A stretch of 60,784 nt of DNA from Halioglobus sp. (GTDB lineage: Bacteria; Pseudomonadota; Gammaproteobacteria; Pseudomonadales; Halieaceae). The stretch's first letter is position 1. Every line of letters begins with the position of its first letter. Below, one piece after another: positions 39,227 through 50,660 of this stretch. Location of the stretch: assembly GCA_029287595.1 (NCBI GenBank), contig JARFQU010000226.1, positions 1 through 60,784 on the forward strand, read 5' to 3'. Made by a program: the position numbers and the translations under genes. The notes beneath the pieces are model-generated. The model saw nothing but the letters and a program-made list of their open reading frames with translations, was not told where the DNA came from and did not search any database.

Positions 39227-39949
39227 TCAGGACAAATCCTGGACCTGCTCCACGAAAGATTCCAGGCTCTGGTGCCTCACATCCAGCCCACGCACCAGGT
39301 ACACCACGTGCTCGGCAATATTACTGGCGTGATCCCCAATACGCTCCAGGCTGCGCAAGGCCCACATTTCGTTGAGGATAGCGCCGATATCCCGGGGATC
39401 TTCCATCATAAAGGTCACCAGGCTGCGCATGGCGCTGCCATATTCCTTGTCCACGCTACCATCGTACTTAACCACCTCTACCGCCATGTCCACGTCCAGG
39501 CGGGCAAAGGCATCCAGCGCATTGCGCAGCATGCTGACCACGTTGGCCCCAATATGCCGAACCTCGATGTAATTGCTCGGCGACATCCCCTCCTCCGCCA
39601 GTTTGACTGCCTGCCGGGCTATCTTCGCGGCCTCGTCGCCGATGCGCTCTATATCTTTGTTGAGCTTGATCGCGGTTATCACCAGACGCAGGTCACTGGC
39701 CGCCGGCTGGCGTCGGGCCAGGATAGTGGCGCACTCATCGTCGATCATCATTTCCATCTGGTTGACCTCGTGATCGCGATCGATGATCGTCGCGGCAGCC
39801 CCGGTGTCGCCGTTGACCAGCGCATCTACCGCGGCACCGACCTGCTGTTCCACCTTGCCGCCCATTTCCAGCAGCCGGTTTTTAATGCCTTCCAGTTCGG
39901 AGTTAAACCGCTCTGAAATATGCTGTTTGTAGTCTTCCTGCTTCAACAT
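39227..39949 (-). CDS. phoU: Phosphate signalling regulator (PhoU)
   Basis: Helical protein that links Pst activity to the PhoR kinase. It has two PhoU repeats, about residues 20-105 and 120-210, with the metal-binding acidic motifs around DRDHEVNQMEMMIDDEC and the second-repeat motif ALRSLERIGDHASNIAEHVVYL. 240 residues. It lies between phoR and pstS and not at the end of the pst operon as in E. coli. Confidence 0.96.
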   Translation of the reverse strand: MLKQEDYKQHISERFNSELEGIKNRLLEMGGKVEQQVGAAVDALVNGDTGAAATIIDRDHEVNQMEMMIDDECATILARRQPAASDLRLVITAIKLNKDIERIGDEAAKIARQAVKLAEEGMSPSNYIEVRHIGANVVSMLRNALDAFARLDVDMAVEVVKYDGSVDKEYGSAMRSLVTFMMEDPRDIGAILNEMWALRSLERIGDHASNIAEHVVYLVRGLDVRHQSLESFVEQVQDLS

Positions 39950-39964
39950 GAACTTGTCCTCTCC

Positions 39965-41257
39965 TTAATCTTGCGTACAACAATTACACCCGGTGGTATC
40001 TGGAAAAACCAGACTGAAACAACTGCCGGCGCCGGGGGTGCTCTCGATCTGCAGCACTGCACCGTGGGACGCTGCCACATGTTTGACGATGGCCAGCCCC
40101 AGCCCGGTGCCTCCCGTGGCCGAATTCCGGCTGTCATCGACACGGTAAAAACGCTCAGTCAAGCGCGGGATGTGCATCGCCTCAATACCTATACCGAGAT
40201 CACTGACTGACAACAGGCACTTGCCCTCCTGCTGACGCCAACTCACGGTGACGGGGCTGTCCACAGCGCTGTATTTTATCGCGTTCAGCACCAGGTTCGA
40301 TACCGCGCTGTGCAGCTGGCGATAATCTCCGGTAACACTCTGCCTGCATTGCGCGTCCAATACCAGCTTCCTGTCCGGGTGAGTGTTTGACAGTTCCTGG
40401 CGTAATTCTTCCAGCAGCAGCATCATATCGACGGATTCGTGCTTGCCATGCTGCTCCTCGCTTTCGATACGCGATAACCACAGCAGGTCCTTAAGCATGG
40501 ACTCCATACGTTGGGCCTGCTGCATCATCTGCTTTACCGGTTTGACATAATTTTCTGGCAAATGCCTGGTGTCGCTCAGGAATGTGCCCAGGTAGCCGGT
40601 AATGACCGTGAGGGGTGTGCGCAGTTCATGGGACACATTACCAACGAAATCGCGGCGCATCTGCTCCAGCTTGACCCGCTCGGTTACATCGCGGGCGAAC
40701 AGCAGACTGTCACCATCACCGAACTGGGTGATAATAATTTGCAGGTGCAGTTTGAGGTCGCCATCGAAGTAAATATACAAGGGCTCAGTGTAGTTTCCCT
40801 CCCGTACATATTCACTGAAGTCGGGGTGCCTGACCAGGTTGGTAATTGCCTGACCGGTATCCTCGGGGAAGCGCAGGCCGAGCAATCGGGCAGCCTCCTC
40901 GTTGCACCAGCGTATGCCGCCACCTCGCTCGACAATAACCACGCCGTCGCGCATGGAAGCGAAAGACTCAAGCAGGTAATCCACCGTGGACTGCAGCCGC
41001 TGCTGGTTATCGGCAGCGTCGCGCTGGTGCTTGTAGATGCGCGCAACTATCTCGCCCCAGGTACCGTGGATATCTGCCGGTGGCTGCCCGGGCTCCTGTA
41101 GCCACTGCTGCAGGCGCCACATCTGGCAGCTCCAGAATAACAGCACTGCCACCAGCACGATCGCGGCACCCAAAATGGGGAAGCCAAAGTACCAACCCAG
41201 GCCCGCGCCACAGGCAACGAGCAGCAGGATTCGGGCAGCGGCAGATAACCAGTACAC
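39965..41257 (-). CDS. phoR: Phosphate regulon sensor kinase (PhoR)
   Basis: Membrane histidine kinase of the phosphate response. Two N-terminal transmembrane helices (about 5-21 and 24-44) have no periplasmic domain of note. A PAS domain lies at about 90-190, the phosphoacceptor His210 in GNVSHELRTPLTVITGYL, and the ATPase domain has the N, G1 and G2 boxes (LVLNAIKYS, VSDLGIGIE, GGTGLGLAIVKHV). 430 residues. The start is GTG at 41257, 12 bases past phoB. Confidence 0.95.
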   Translation of the reverse strand: MYWLSAAARILLLVACGAGLGWYFGFPILGAAIVLVAVLLFWSCQMWRLQQWLQEPGQPPADIHGTWGEIVARIYKHQRDAADNQQRLQSTVDYLLESFASMRDGVVIVERGGGIRWCNEEAARLLGLRFPEDTGQAITNLVRHPDFSEYVREGNYTEPLYIYFDGDLKLHLQIIITQFGDGDSLLFARDVTERVKLEQMRRDFVGNVSHELRTPLTVITGYLGTFLSDTRHLPENYVKPVKQMMQQAQRMESMLKDLLWLSRIESEEQHGKHESVDMMLLLEELRQELSNTHPDRKLVLDAQCRQSVTGDYRQLHSAVSNLVLNAIKYSAVDSPVTVSWRQQEGKCLLSVSDLGIGIEAMHIPRLTERFYRVDDSRNSATGGTGLGLAIVKHVAASHGAVLQIESTPGAGSCFSLVFPDTTGCNCCTQD

Positions 41258-41269
41258 TGCGCCGGTCGT

Positions 41270-41980
41270 CTAGGGGGCGGCCGTGCCGCGTGTGGAAAAC
41301 CGGTAACCGGTCCCGCGGACAGTCTGGATCAGGTTGCTGTAGTCTGCCTCTGGGGTCTGCAGGGCCTTGCGCAAACGGCGTATATGGACATCCACGGTGC
41401 GTTCCTCTACATAGACATTAGCGCCCCACACCTGGTCCAGCAACTGTCCGCGGGTATAGGCGCGCTCCGGGTGTGTCATGAAAAACTGCAGCAGGTTGAA
41501 CTCGGTGGGACCCATATCCACGACCTGCGCCTCGATGAATACGCGCTTGCTCTCATCATCCAGTACCAGGCTTTCTACCTGTACGCGACCATCTTCCTGC
41601 AAACCCTTGCTGCGCCGCAACAATGCCTTTACCCGGGATATCATCTCGCGTGGCGCAAAGGGTTTGGTTATATAGTCATCCGCACCGACATCCAGACCCT
41701 GGATGATGTTATCTTCCGCGGTCTTCGCGGTGAGCATGATAACGGGCAGTTCCCGGTAGGCATCATCGCGCTTAATACGTCGCAGCAATTCCAGGCCACT
41801 GCCTCCCGGCAACATCCAGTCCAGCAGGATTATGTCGGGACGCTGATCCACCACCAGGGACCAGGCCTGCTGAATGTCCTCCGCCTCGATGCAGCGAAAT
41901 TCAGCAATCTCCAGGGCCATGCGCAACATGTCCCGTATCGCGAACTCATCATCCACGATCAACACCGTGTATTCACTCAT
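41270..41980 (-). CDS. phoB: Phosphate regulon response regulator (PhoB)
   Basis: OmpR-type regulator. The receiver domain has Asp54 in IILLDWMLPG and the conserved lysine in MLTAKTAEDN. The C-terminal winged helix, from about residue 135, includes VYVEERTVDVHIRRLRKAL, the recognition region. 236 residues. It heads the phoB-phoR-phoU-pst run and is preceded by its own PhoB box, so it is likely autoactivated. Confidence 0.96.
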   Translation of the reverse strand: MSEYTVLIVDDEFAIRDMLRMALEIAEFRCIEAEDIQQAWSLVVDQRPDIILLDWMLPGGSGLELLRRIKRDDAYRELPVIMLTAKTAEDNIIQGLDVGADDYITKPFAPREMISRVKALLRRSKGLQEDGRVQVESLVLDDESKRVFIEAQVVDMGPTEFNLLQFFMTHPERAYTRGQLLDQVWGANVYVEERTVDVHIRRLRKALQTPEADYSNLIQTVRGTGYRFSTRGTAAP

Positions 41981-42014
41981 AGTGAACTATTTCCCCAGTT
42001 GTGACGATGAGAAT

Positions 42015-42048
42015 ATTAGATGATGAAATTGTGACAATAAAATGACAA
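42015..42048 (-). promoter_or_regulatory. PhoB box and -10 of phoB
   Basis: Minus-strand repeats TTGTCAT-TTTA-TTGTCAC-AATT-TCATCAT (42020-42048) in 11-base register. -10 TCTAAT (42015-42020) lies ten bases past the second repeat and overlaps the third, the same arrangement as at the porin. This supports autoregulation of phoB. Confidence 0.88.
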
Positions 42049-42058
42049 TTGGCGAAGC

Positions 42059-42093
42059 CAGGGGAAAAACCCCTGAAAAACATCAGCTTGATG
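42059..42093 (-). terminator. Terminator-like hairpins after korB
   Basis: On the minus strand a short stem CATCA-AGC-TGATG is followed by five T, and then a stronger stem CAGGGG-TTTTT-CCCCTG. The first has a T-run but only five base pairs. Together they end the oxidoreductase operon just before the phoB promoter. Confidence 0.55.
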
Positions 42094-42159
42094 CCATTTT
42101 TAGCGCTATCAGGTGCCCTGCCGCCATAAACTGCCCGGCCGGCGACAGCGTCTGCTCGC

Positions 42160-43212
42160 TCAGCGCAAACTGGCGTTGATGTTCTCCAGCATTTTGTTGC
42201 CCGGACAAAGGTCTCCTTCTCGCAACTCGTTCAACGGGCGTTGCGAGGTCTCCAGCACATCGTGCAGGTCCCTGGAGTCCCTATCCATGTAGATCAAGCC
42301 GGTAAGAATACTGCCGGTTTCACGATGATCTTCCAGTGTCATCATAGCGGAACGCCGATTGAACGGATCAAGTTCTTCATCAACCTTGTACAAGTGGATG
42401 GAAGACCCGTCGTGCATGGTGACCTCGTGACTGAAGCCCGGCTTGTAATCGGTGGTGATCTCCCTGCGCATGGGCACGAAATCGACGGTGCCCGTAGCCT
42501 CCGCGTGCTCGCGCACAAATTCGTAGCTCTTGGTCGAACCGGGATTGTTATTAAAAGTTACACAGGGTGAAATCACATCGATCAACGCAAAGCCGCGATG
42601 GGTAATCGCAGCCTTGATCAATGGCACCAACTGCCCCTTGTCACCGGAAAAGCTGCGCGCGACAAATGTGGCACCCATCTGCAGCGCAGTACCACACAAA
42701 TCAATGGCACTATAGACATTGGCGTCACCCTTCTTGCTCGCAGAACCCTCGTCGGCAGTGGCGGAATCCTGTCCCTTGGTTAGCCCGTAGCAACCGTTAT
42801 TCATCACGATATAAACCATATTGAGGTTGCGGCGGGCCACATGGGCAAACTGCCCCATGCCGATAGAGGCAGTATCACCGTCCCCCGACACACCCAGGTA
42901 CATCAGGTCCCGGTTGGCCATGGCCGCTCCGGTCACCACGGATGGCATACGCCCGTGCACAGAATTGAAGCCGTGGGAATTACCGAGAAAGTAGGTAGGC
43001 GACTTGGAAGAGCACCCGATGCCGGATAGCTTGGCAATTTTATGCGGTTCTATGGATAACTCATGGCAAGCCATGACAATAGCGCCACTGATGGAGTCAT
43101 GACCACAGCCAGCGCAAAGACTGGATATAGAACCCTCGTAATCCGCCTTGGTATAGCCCAGGTCATTGACTGGCAGGTCAGGGTGGCGGAACTTTGGTAT
43201 CTGATAGCTCAT
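42160..43212 (-). CDS. korB: 2-oxoacid:ferredoxin oxidoreductase, beta subunit
   Basis: Thiamine-diphosphate and [4Fe-4S] subunit. Cluster cysteines are visible at C33 and C36 (SLCAGCGHDS) and C67 (GIGCSSKSP), with a likely fourth in ISPCVTFNN. The thiamine-diphosphate motif GDGD starts at 110 and continues to MNNGCYGLTKGQDS. 350 residues, close to KorB of actinobacteria. It starts on an ATGA overlap with the alpha subunit. The substrate, 2-oxoglutarate or another 2-oxoacid, cannot be fixed from sequence by eye. Confidence 0.9.
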   Translation of the reverse strand: MSYQIPKFRHPDLPVNDLGYTKADYEGSISSLCAGCGHDSISGAIVMACHELSIEPHKIAKLSGIGCSSKSPTYFLGNSHGFNSVHGRMPSVVTGAAMANRDLMYLGVSGDGDTASIGMGQFAHVARRNLNMVYIVMNNGCYGLTKGQDSATADEGSASKKGDANVYSAIDLCGTALQMGATFVARSFSGDKGQLVPLIKAAITHRGFALIDVISPCVTFNNNPGSTKSYEFVREHAEATGTVDFVPMRREITTDYKPGFSHEVTMHDGSSIHLYKVDEELDPFNRRSAMMTLEDHRETGSILTGLIYMDRDSRDLHDVLETSQRPLNELREGDLCPGNKMLENINASLR

Positions 43213-45062
43213 TTTGTATCTCCCGCGACTATGTTGCGGTGTAGTGGAGTGACATTATTGCCGCTGAGGTGCTGTTTGATCTGCTTGCGTATATTGCGGG
43301 CACTGATGGGCGTACCATCGAAGCACAGCACCGATTTCAGTTTATCCGGACCCAATTCAAATTCCGCCATCAACAGAGTGCGCAACTGGGCATCGCGGTT
43401 CTGCTCAATGACAAATACCTGCTTATGCTGATCGATAAAATCCTCGACTTCCTGGTTAAAGGGGAAGGAGCGCACACGCATGGCATCCAGGTGAACGCCC
43501 TCTTCCGCCAGATAGTCCAGCGCCTCCCGGGATGACTCCTCGCTGGTACCGTAATACAGCACGGCGGTGTCGGCCTTTTTACCGCAATCGACGATCTCCG
43601 GGCCGGGCACATACTCCTTGATGGTCTCCCACTTGCGCATCAGGCGCAGCATGTTTTTCTCATACTCTTCGCCTTTCTCCGTGTAGATCGCGTATTCGTC
43701 ACGGGATGTGCCCCGGGTAAAGAAGGCGCCCTTGTTGTGATGGGTCCCGGGGTACGTGCGATAACAGATCGCATCGCCATCAACATCCAGGTAGCGACCG
43801 AACTCGACCCCCTCCTCCAGTTGCTCGGCGGTCATCACCTTGCCCCGGTCAAATTCGCGATCGTCATCCCAGGCCAGCGGCTCAGACATATTGTCATTCA
43901 TACCCAGGTCCAGGTCGGTCATCAGGATAATAGGCGTTTGCAGCCGTTCCGCCAGGTCGAAGGACAGCGCGCCAAAATCAAAGCATTCCTTGGGTGTCGA
44001 TGGGAACAACAATACCTGCTTGGTATCGCCGTGGGATGCGTAGGCTGCGGACAGTACGTCGGACTGTTGCGTACGCGTGGGCATCCCGGTAGAGGGACCG
44101 GCGCGCTGCACATTGAACAGTACCGTGGGTATTTCCGCGAAATAGGCCAGGCCCAGGAACTCGCTCATCAGCGAGACTCCGGGGCCGGAGGTCGCGGTAA
44201 AGGCGCGTGCGCCATTCCAACTCGCGCCAATCACCATGCCGATGGCGGATAACTCGTCTTCTGCCTGCACGATGGCGTAATTGCGACGACCGGTACCCGG
44301 GTCTATACGCACGCGCCTGGCGTATTTTTCATAGGCATCCACCACCGAGGTAGAGGGTGTAATGGGATACCAGGCCGCCACCGTAGCACCGCCGTAAATC
44401 GCCCCCAGTCCCAGGGCGGTATTGCCATCCAGCAGGATCTTGTCACCGACCTTGTCACTGGTCTGCACGCGAATGCCGATGGGGCATTCGAGGTTGGTGC
44501 GCGCGTACTGGTGACCTAACTCCAGCGCGTGAATATTCGGCAGCACCAGCTTTTCCTTACCCTTGAACTGGTCTTCCACCAGGTCCGTCAGCACCTTGAA
44601 ATCCATATCCAACAGCGCGGCAAGTGCGCCCACGTAGATCACGTTCTTGAACAGCTGGCGCTGGCGCGGATCCTTATATTGTTCGTTGCAAATCAGGGTG
44701 AGCGGGATGCCAATAATATTGACGTCGTTGCGCAGCAACCGCAGGTCAAGTGGTTTGGTGTTGTCATAGATGAAATAGCCGCCCGGCTCTACATCCTGGA
44801 TATCCTGCGCCATGCTCTGGGGGTTCACCGACAGCACAATGTCGGTGCCGCCGCGGCGCCCCAGGTAACCTTTCTCACTGACACGAACCTCATACCAGGT
44901 GGGCAGGCCCTGAATATTGGAGGGGAAAATATTCTTGGGACACACCGGCAGGCCCATGCGAAACAGTGCCTTGGCAAACAGGTTATTGGCACTGGCTGAA
45001 CCAGTGCCATTCACATTGGCGAACTTGATCACAAAATCATTGAGCGATTCTATAGGTTTCAT
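43209..45062 (-). CDS. korA: 2-oxoacid:ferredoxin oxidoreductase, fused gamma-alpha subunit
   Basis: 617 residues. The N-terminal gamma domain (about 1-195) contains GRRGGTDIVLSVNPQSM. The alpha domain starts at about 215 with AWYPITPSTSVVDAYEKYA, the pyrimidine-binding signature, and includes NVQRAGPSTGMPTRTQQSD. The C-terminal part is the transketolase-like domain. No cluster cysteines are expected in this subunit. It lies three bases after the flavoprotein gene, so all three genes form one operon. Confidence 0.91.
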   Translation of the reverse strand: MKPIESLNDFVIKFANVNGTGSASANNLFAKALFRMGLPVCPKNIFPSNIQGLPTWYEVRVSEKGYLGRRGGTDIVLSVNPQSMAQDIQDVEPGGYFIYDNTKPLDLRLLRNDVNIIGIPLTLICNEQYKDPRQRQLFKNVIYVGALAALLDMDFKVLTDLVEDQFKGKEKLVLPNIHALELGHQYARTNLECPIGIRVQTSDKVGDKILLDGNTALGLGAIYGGATVAAWYPITPSTSVVDAYEKYARRVRIDPGTGRRNYAIVQAEDELSAIGMVIGASWNGARAFTATSGPGVSLMSEFLGLAYFAEIPTVLFNVQRAGPSTGMPTRTQQSDVLSAAYASHGDTKQVLLFPSTPKECFDFGALSFDLAERLQTPIILMTDLDLGMNDNMSEPLAWDDDREFDRGKVMTAEQLEEGVEFGRYLDVDGDAICYRTYPGTHHNKGAFFTRGTSRDEYAIYTEKGEEYEKNMLRLMRKWETIKEYVPGPEIVDCGKKADTAVLYYGTSEESSREALDYLAEEGVHLDAMRVRSFPFNQEVEDFIDQHKQVFVIEQNRDAQLRTLLMAEFELGPDKLKSVLCFDGTPISARNIRKQIKQHLSGNNVTPLHRNIVAGDTK

Positions 45063-45065
45063 GTC

Positions 45066-46838
45066 TTACGCCCCCGCCTTGGTGACTTCGTAAAGAAACT
45101 TCTGCATGTCCCAGGCAGAAGTAGGACAGCGTTCCGCACACAAGCCACAATGCAGGCAGACGTTCTCATCTTTTACCATCACCCGTGTGGTGGGCAGGTC
45201 CTTGGAGACATAGAGGTCCTGGGCCAGGTTGCCCGCCGGGGCGGTAAGTCGCTGCCGCAGCTCCTCCTCCTCTGCATTGCCGGTAAAACTAATACAATCC
45301 GTAGGACAAATATCCACGCAGGCATCGCATTCGATACAACGCGCCTCCTCGAAAACTGTCTGCACATCGCAATTCAGGCAGCGCTCCGCTTCGCGAAAGG
45401 CGGTGGCGACATCAAAACCCAACTCCACCTCTATCTTGCGATCCTTGAGTGTCTTTTCCAGTGGTGCAAGGGGCACGATATAACGCTCATCGTTGGCCAC
45501 GTCGTTGTCGTAACTCCACTCGTGCACCCCCATCTTCTGGCTGGCCAGGGTGACCTGCGGCGGCGGGCGCTGGTCCACCGATTCACCGCGACAGAAAAGG
45601 TCGATACTGATAGCGGCCTGGTGACCATGTGCTACCGCGGTAATCACATTTTCCGGGCCGAAGGCCGCGTCGCCACCAAAAAATACTTTCTCGTTAGTGG
45701 ACTGGAAGGTGGTCTCATCAACTACCGGCATATCCCACTTGTCGAACTCGATACCCAGGTCCCGCTCTATCCAGGGGAAAGCGTTTTCCTGGCCAATGGC
45801 CATCAGCACATCGTCGGCCTCCATAAATACCAGGTCCTCACCCGTGGGGACCAGGCTGCGTTTGCCATCTTCGTCGTACTGCGCCTCTACCTTCTCAAAG
45901 GTCATGCCTTTGAGCTGGCCATCCTCCACCACAAATTCCTTGGGCACATGGTTGTTATAGATGGGGATGCCCTCGTGCATGGCATCTTCTTTCTCCCAGG
46001 GGGACGCTTTCATATCTTCAAATGGGCTGCGCACCACCACGCGCACATCTTCACCACCCAGTCGCATGGAGGTACGGCAACAATCCATAGCGGTATTACC
46101 ACCGCCCAGCACCAGCACCCGCTTGCCTATAGACTCGGTGTGCTCAAAGGCGACACTGGATAACCAGTCAATGCCCAGGTAAACATTGGCACTGGCATCT
46201 TCCAGGCCCGGGAGGTTCAGCCCTTTGCCGCGAGGCGCGCCGGTTCCAACGAATACAGCGTCGTACTCCTGGTCCAGCACTTCTTTCAGGCTCTCTACCT
46301 GGATATCGAATGTGGTGTTGATACCCATGTCAAGAATGTAATTCACCTCCTCGTCCAGCACTTCCAATGGCAGACGAAATGAGGGAATCTGGCTGCGCAT
46401 CATGCCGCCGCCGGCGAACTGGTTATCATAGACATCGATTATGTAGCCCAGCGGAGCGAGGTCGCGCGCCACTGTAAGCGAAGCCGGTCCGGCGCCGATA
46501 AGCGCAATGCGCTTGCCATTCTTCTTTTTGGGTATAGTGGGGAGACGATCGCGAATATCTTCTTTGTTGTCCGCCGCGACGCGCTTTAATCGACAGATCG
46601 CCACCGGCTCCTCTTCAACCCGCACCCGACGGCAGGCCGGTTCGCAGGGGCGATCACAGGTACGACCCAGGATCCCCGGAAACACATTGGATTGCCAGTT
46701 GACCATATAGGCGTCACTGTAACGCTCCGCGGCAATCAGGCGAATGTACTCGGGCACCGGGGTGTGCGCCGGACAGGCATACTGGCAATCCACCACCTTG
46801 TGGAAATACTCGGGGTTCTTGATATCAGTCGGTTTCAC
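45066..46838 (-). CDS. GltD-like FAD oxidoreductase with C-terminal ferredoxin domain
   Basis: 590 residues in three parts. The N-terminal domain binds Fe-S clusters (CQYAC at 18-22, GRTCDRPCEPACRR at 59-71). A two-dinucleotide flavoprotein core follows, with FAD motif IALIGAGPASLTVA at about 111-124 and NAD(P) motif VLVLGGGNTAMD. The C-terminal bacterial ferredoxin domain has CIECDACVDICP and CLHCGLCAERCP. The core is homologous to the glutamate synthase small subunit. First gene of an operon with korA and korB, so it probably moves electrons from the oxidoreductase to NAD(P). Start GTG at 46838. Confidence 0.86.
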   Translation of the reverse strand: MKPTDIKNPEYFHKVVDCQYACPAHTPVPEYIRLIAAERYSDAYMVNWQSNVFPGILGRTCDRPCEPACRRVRVEEEPVAICRLKRVAADNKEDIRDRLPTIPKKKNGKRIALIGAGPASLTVARDLAPLGYIIDVYDNQFAGGGMMRSQIPSFRLPLEVLDEEVNYILDMGINTTFDIQVESLKEVLDQEYDAVFVGTGAPRGKGLNLPGLEDASANVYLGIDWLSSVAFEHTESIGKRVLVLGGGNTAMDCCRTSMRLGGEDVRVVVRSPFEDMKASPWEKEDAMHEGIPIYNNHVPKEFVVEDGQLKGMTFEKVEAQYDEDGKRSLVPTGEDLVFMEADDVLMAIGQENAFPWIERDLGIEFDKWDMPVVDETTFQSTNEKVFFGGDAAFGPENVITAVAHGHQAAISIDLFCRGESVDQRPPPQVTLASQKMGVHEWSYDNDVANDERYIVPLAPLEKTLKDRKIEVELGFDVATAFREAERCLNCDVQTVFEEARCIECDACVDICPTDCISFTGNAEEEELRQRLTAPAGNLAQDLYVSKDLPTTRVMVKDENVCLHCGLCAERCPTSAWDMQKFLYEVTKAGA

Positions 46839-47027
46839 AATTGCGTCCCGTTATCGGCATCTTCAATTTGGCGCTTGTACTGACTTATCAGGCAAACGCG
46901 ATCGATTGTGGCACAGGCGCTGCGTTATTTCATCCGCCACGCCCTGCGATTAACGTTACTTTTCCGACACTTAGCCGTTATCTGACCATAGGGGCGAGAT
47001 ATTAAACCCGGAGTCTGCCACGCCCGC

Positions 47028-50621
<3,594 letters not shown>

Positions 50622-50660
50622 CACTCCCACGCCGCTTCTACCGTCCCCTCGCCCTTATCA

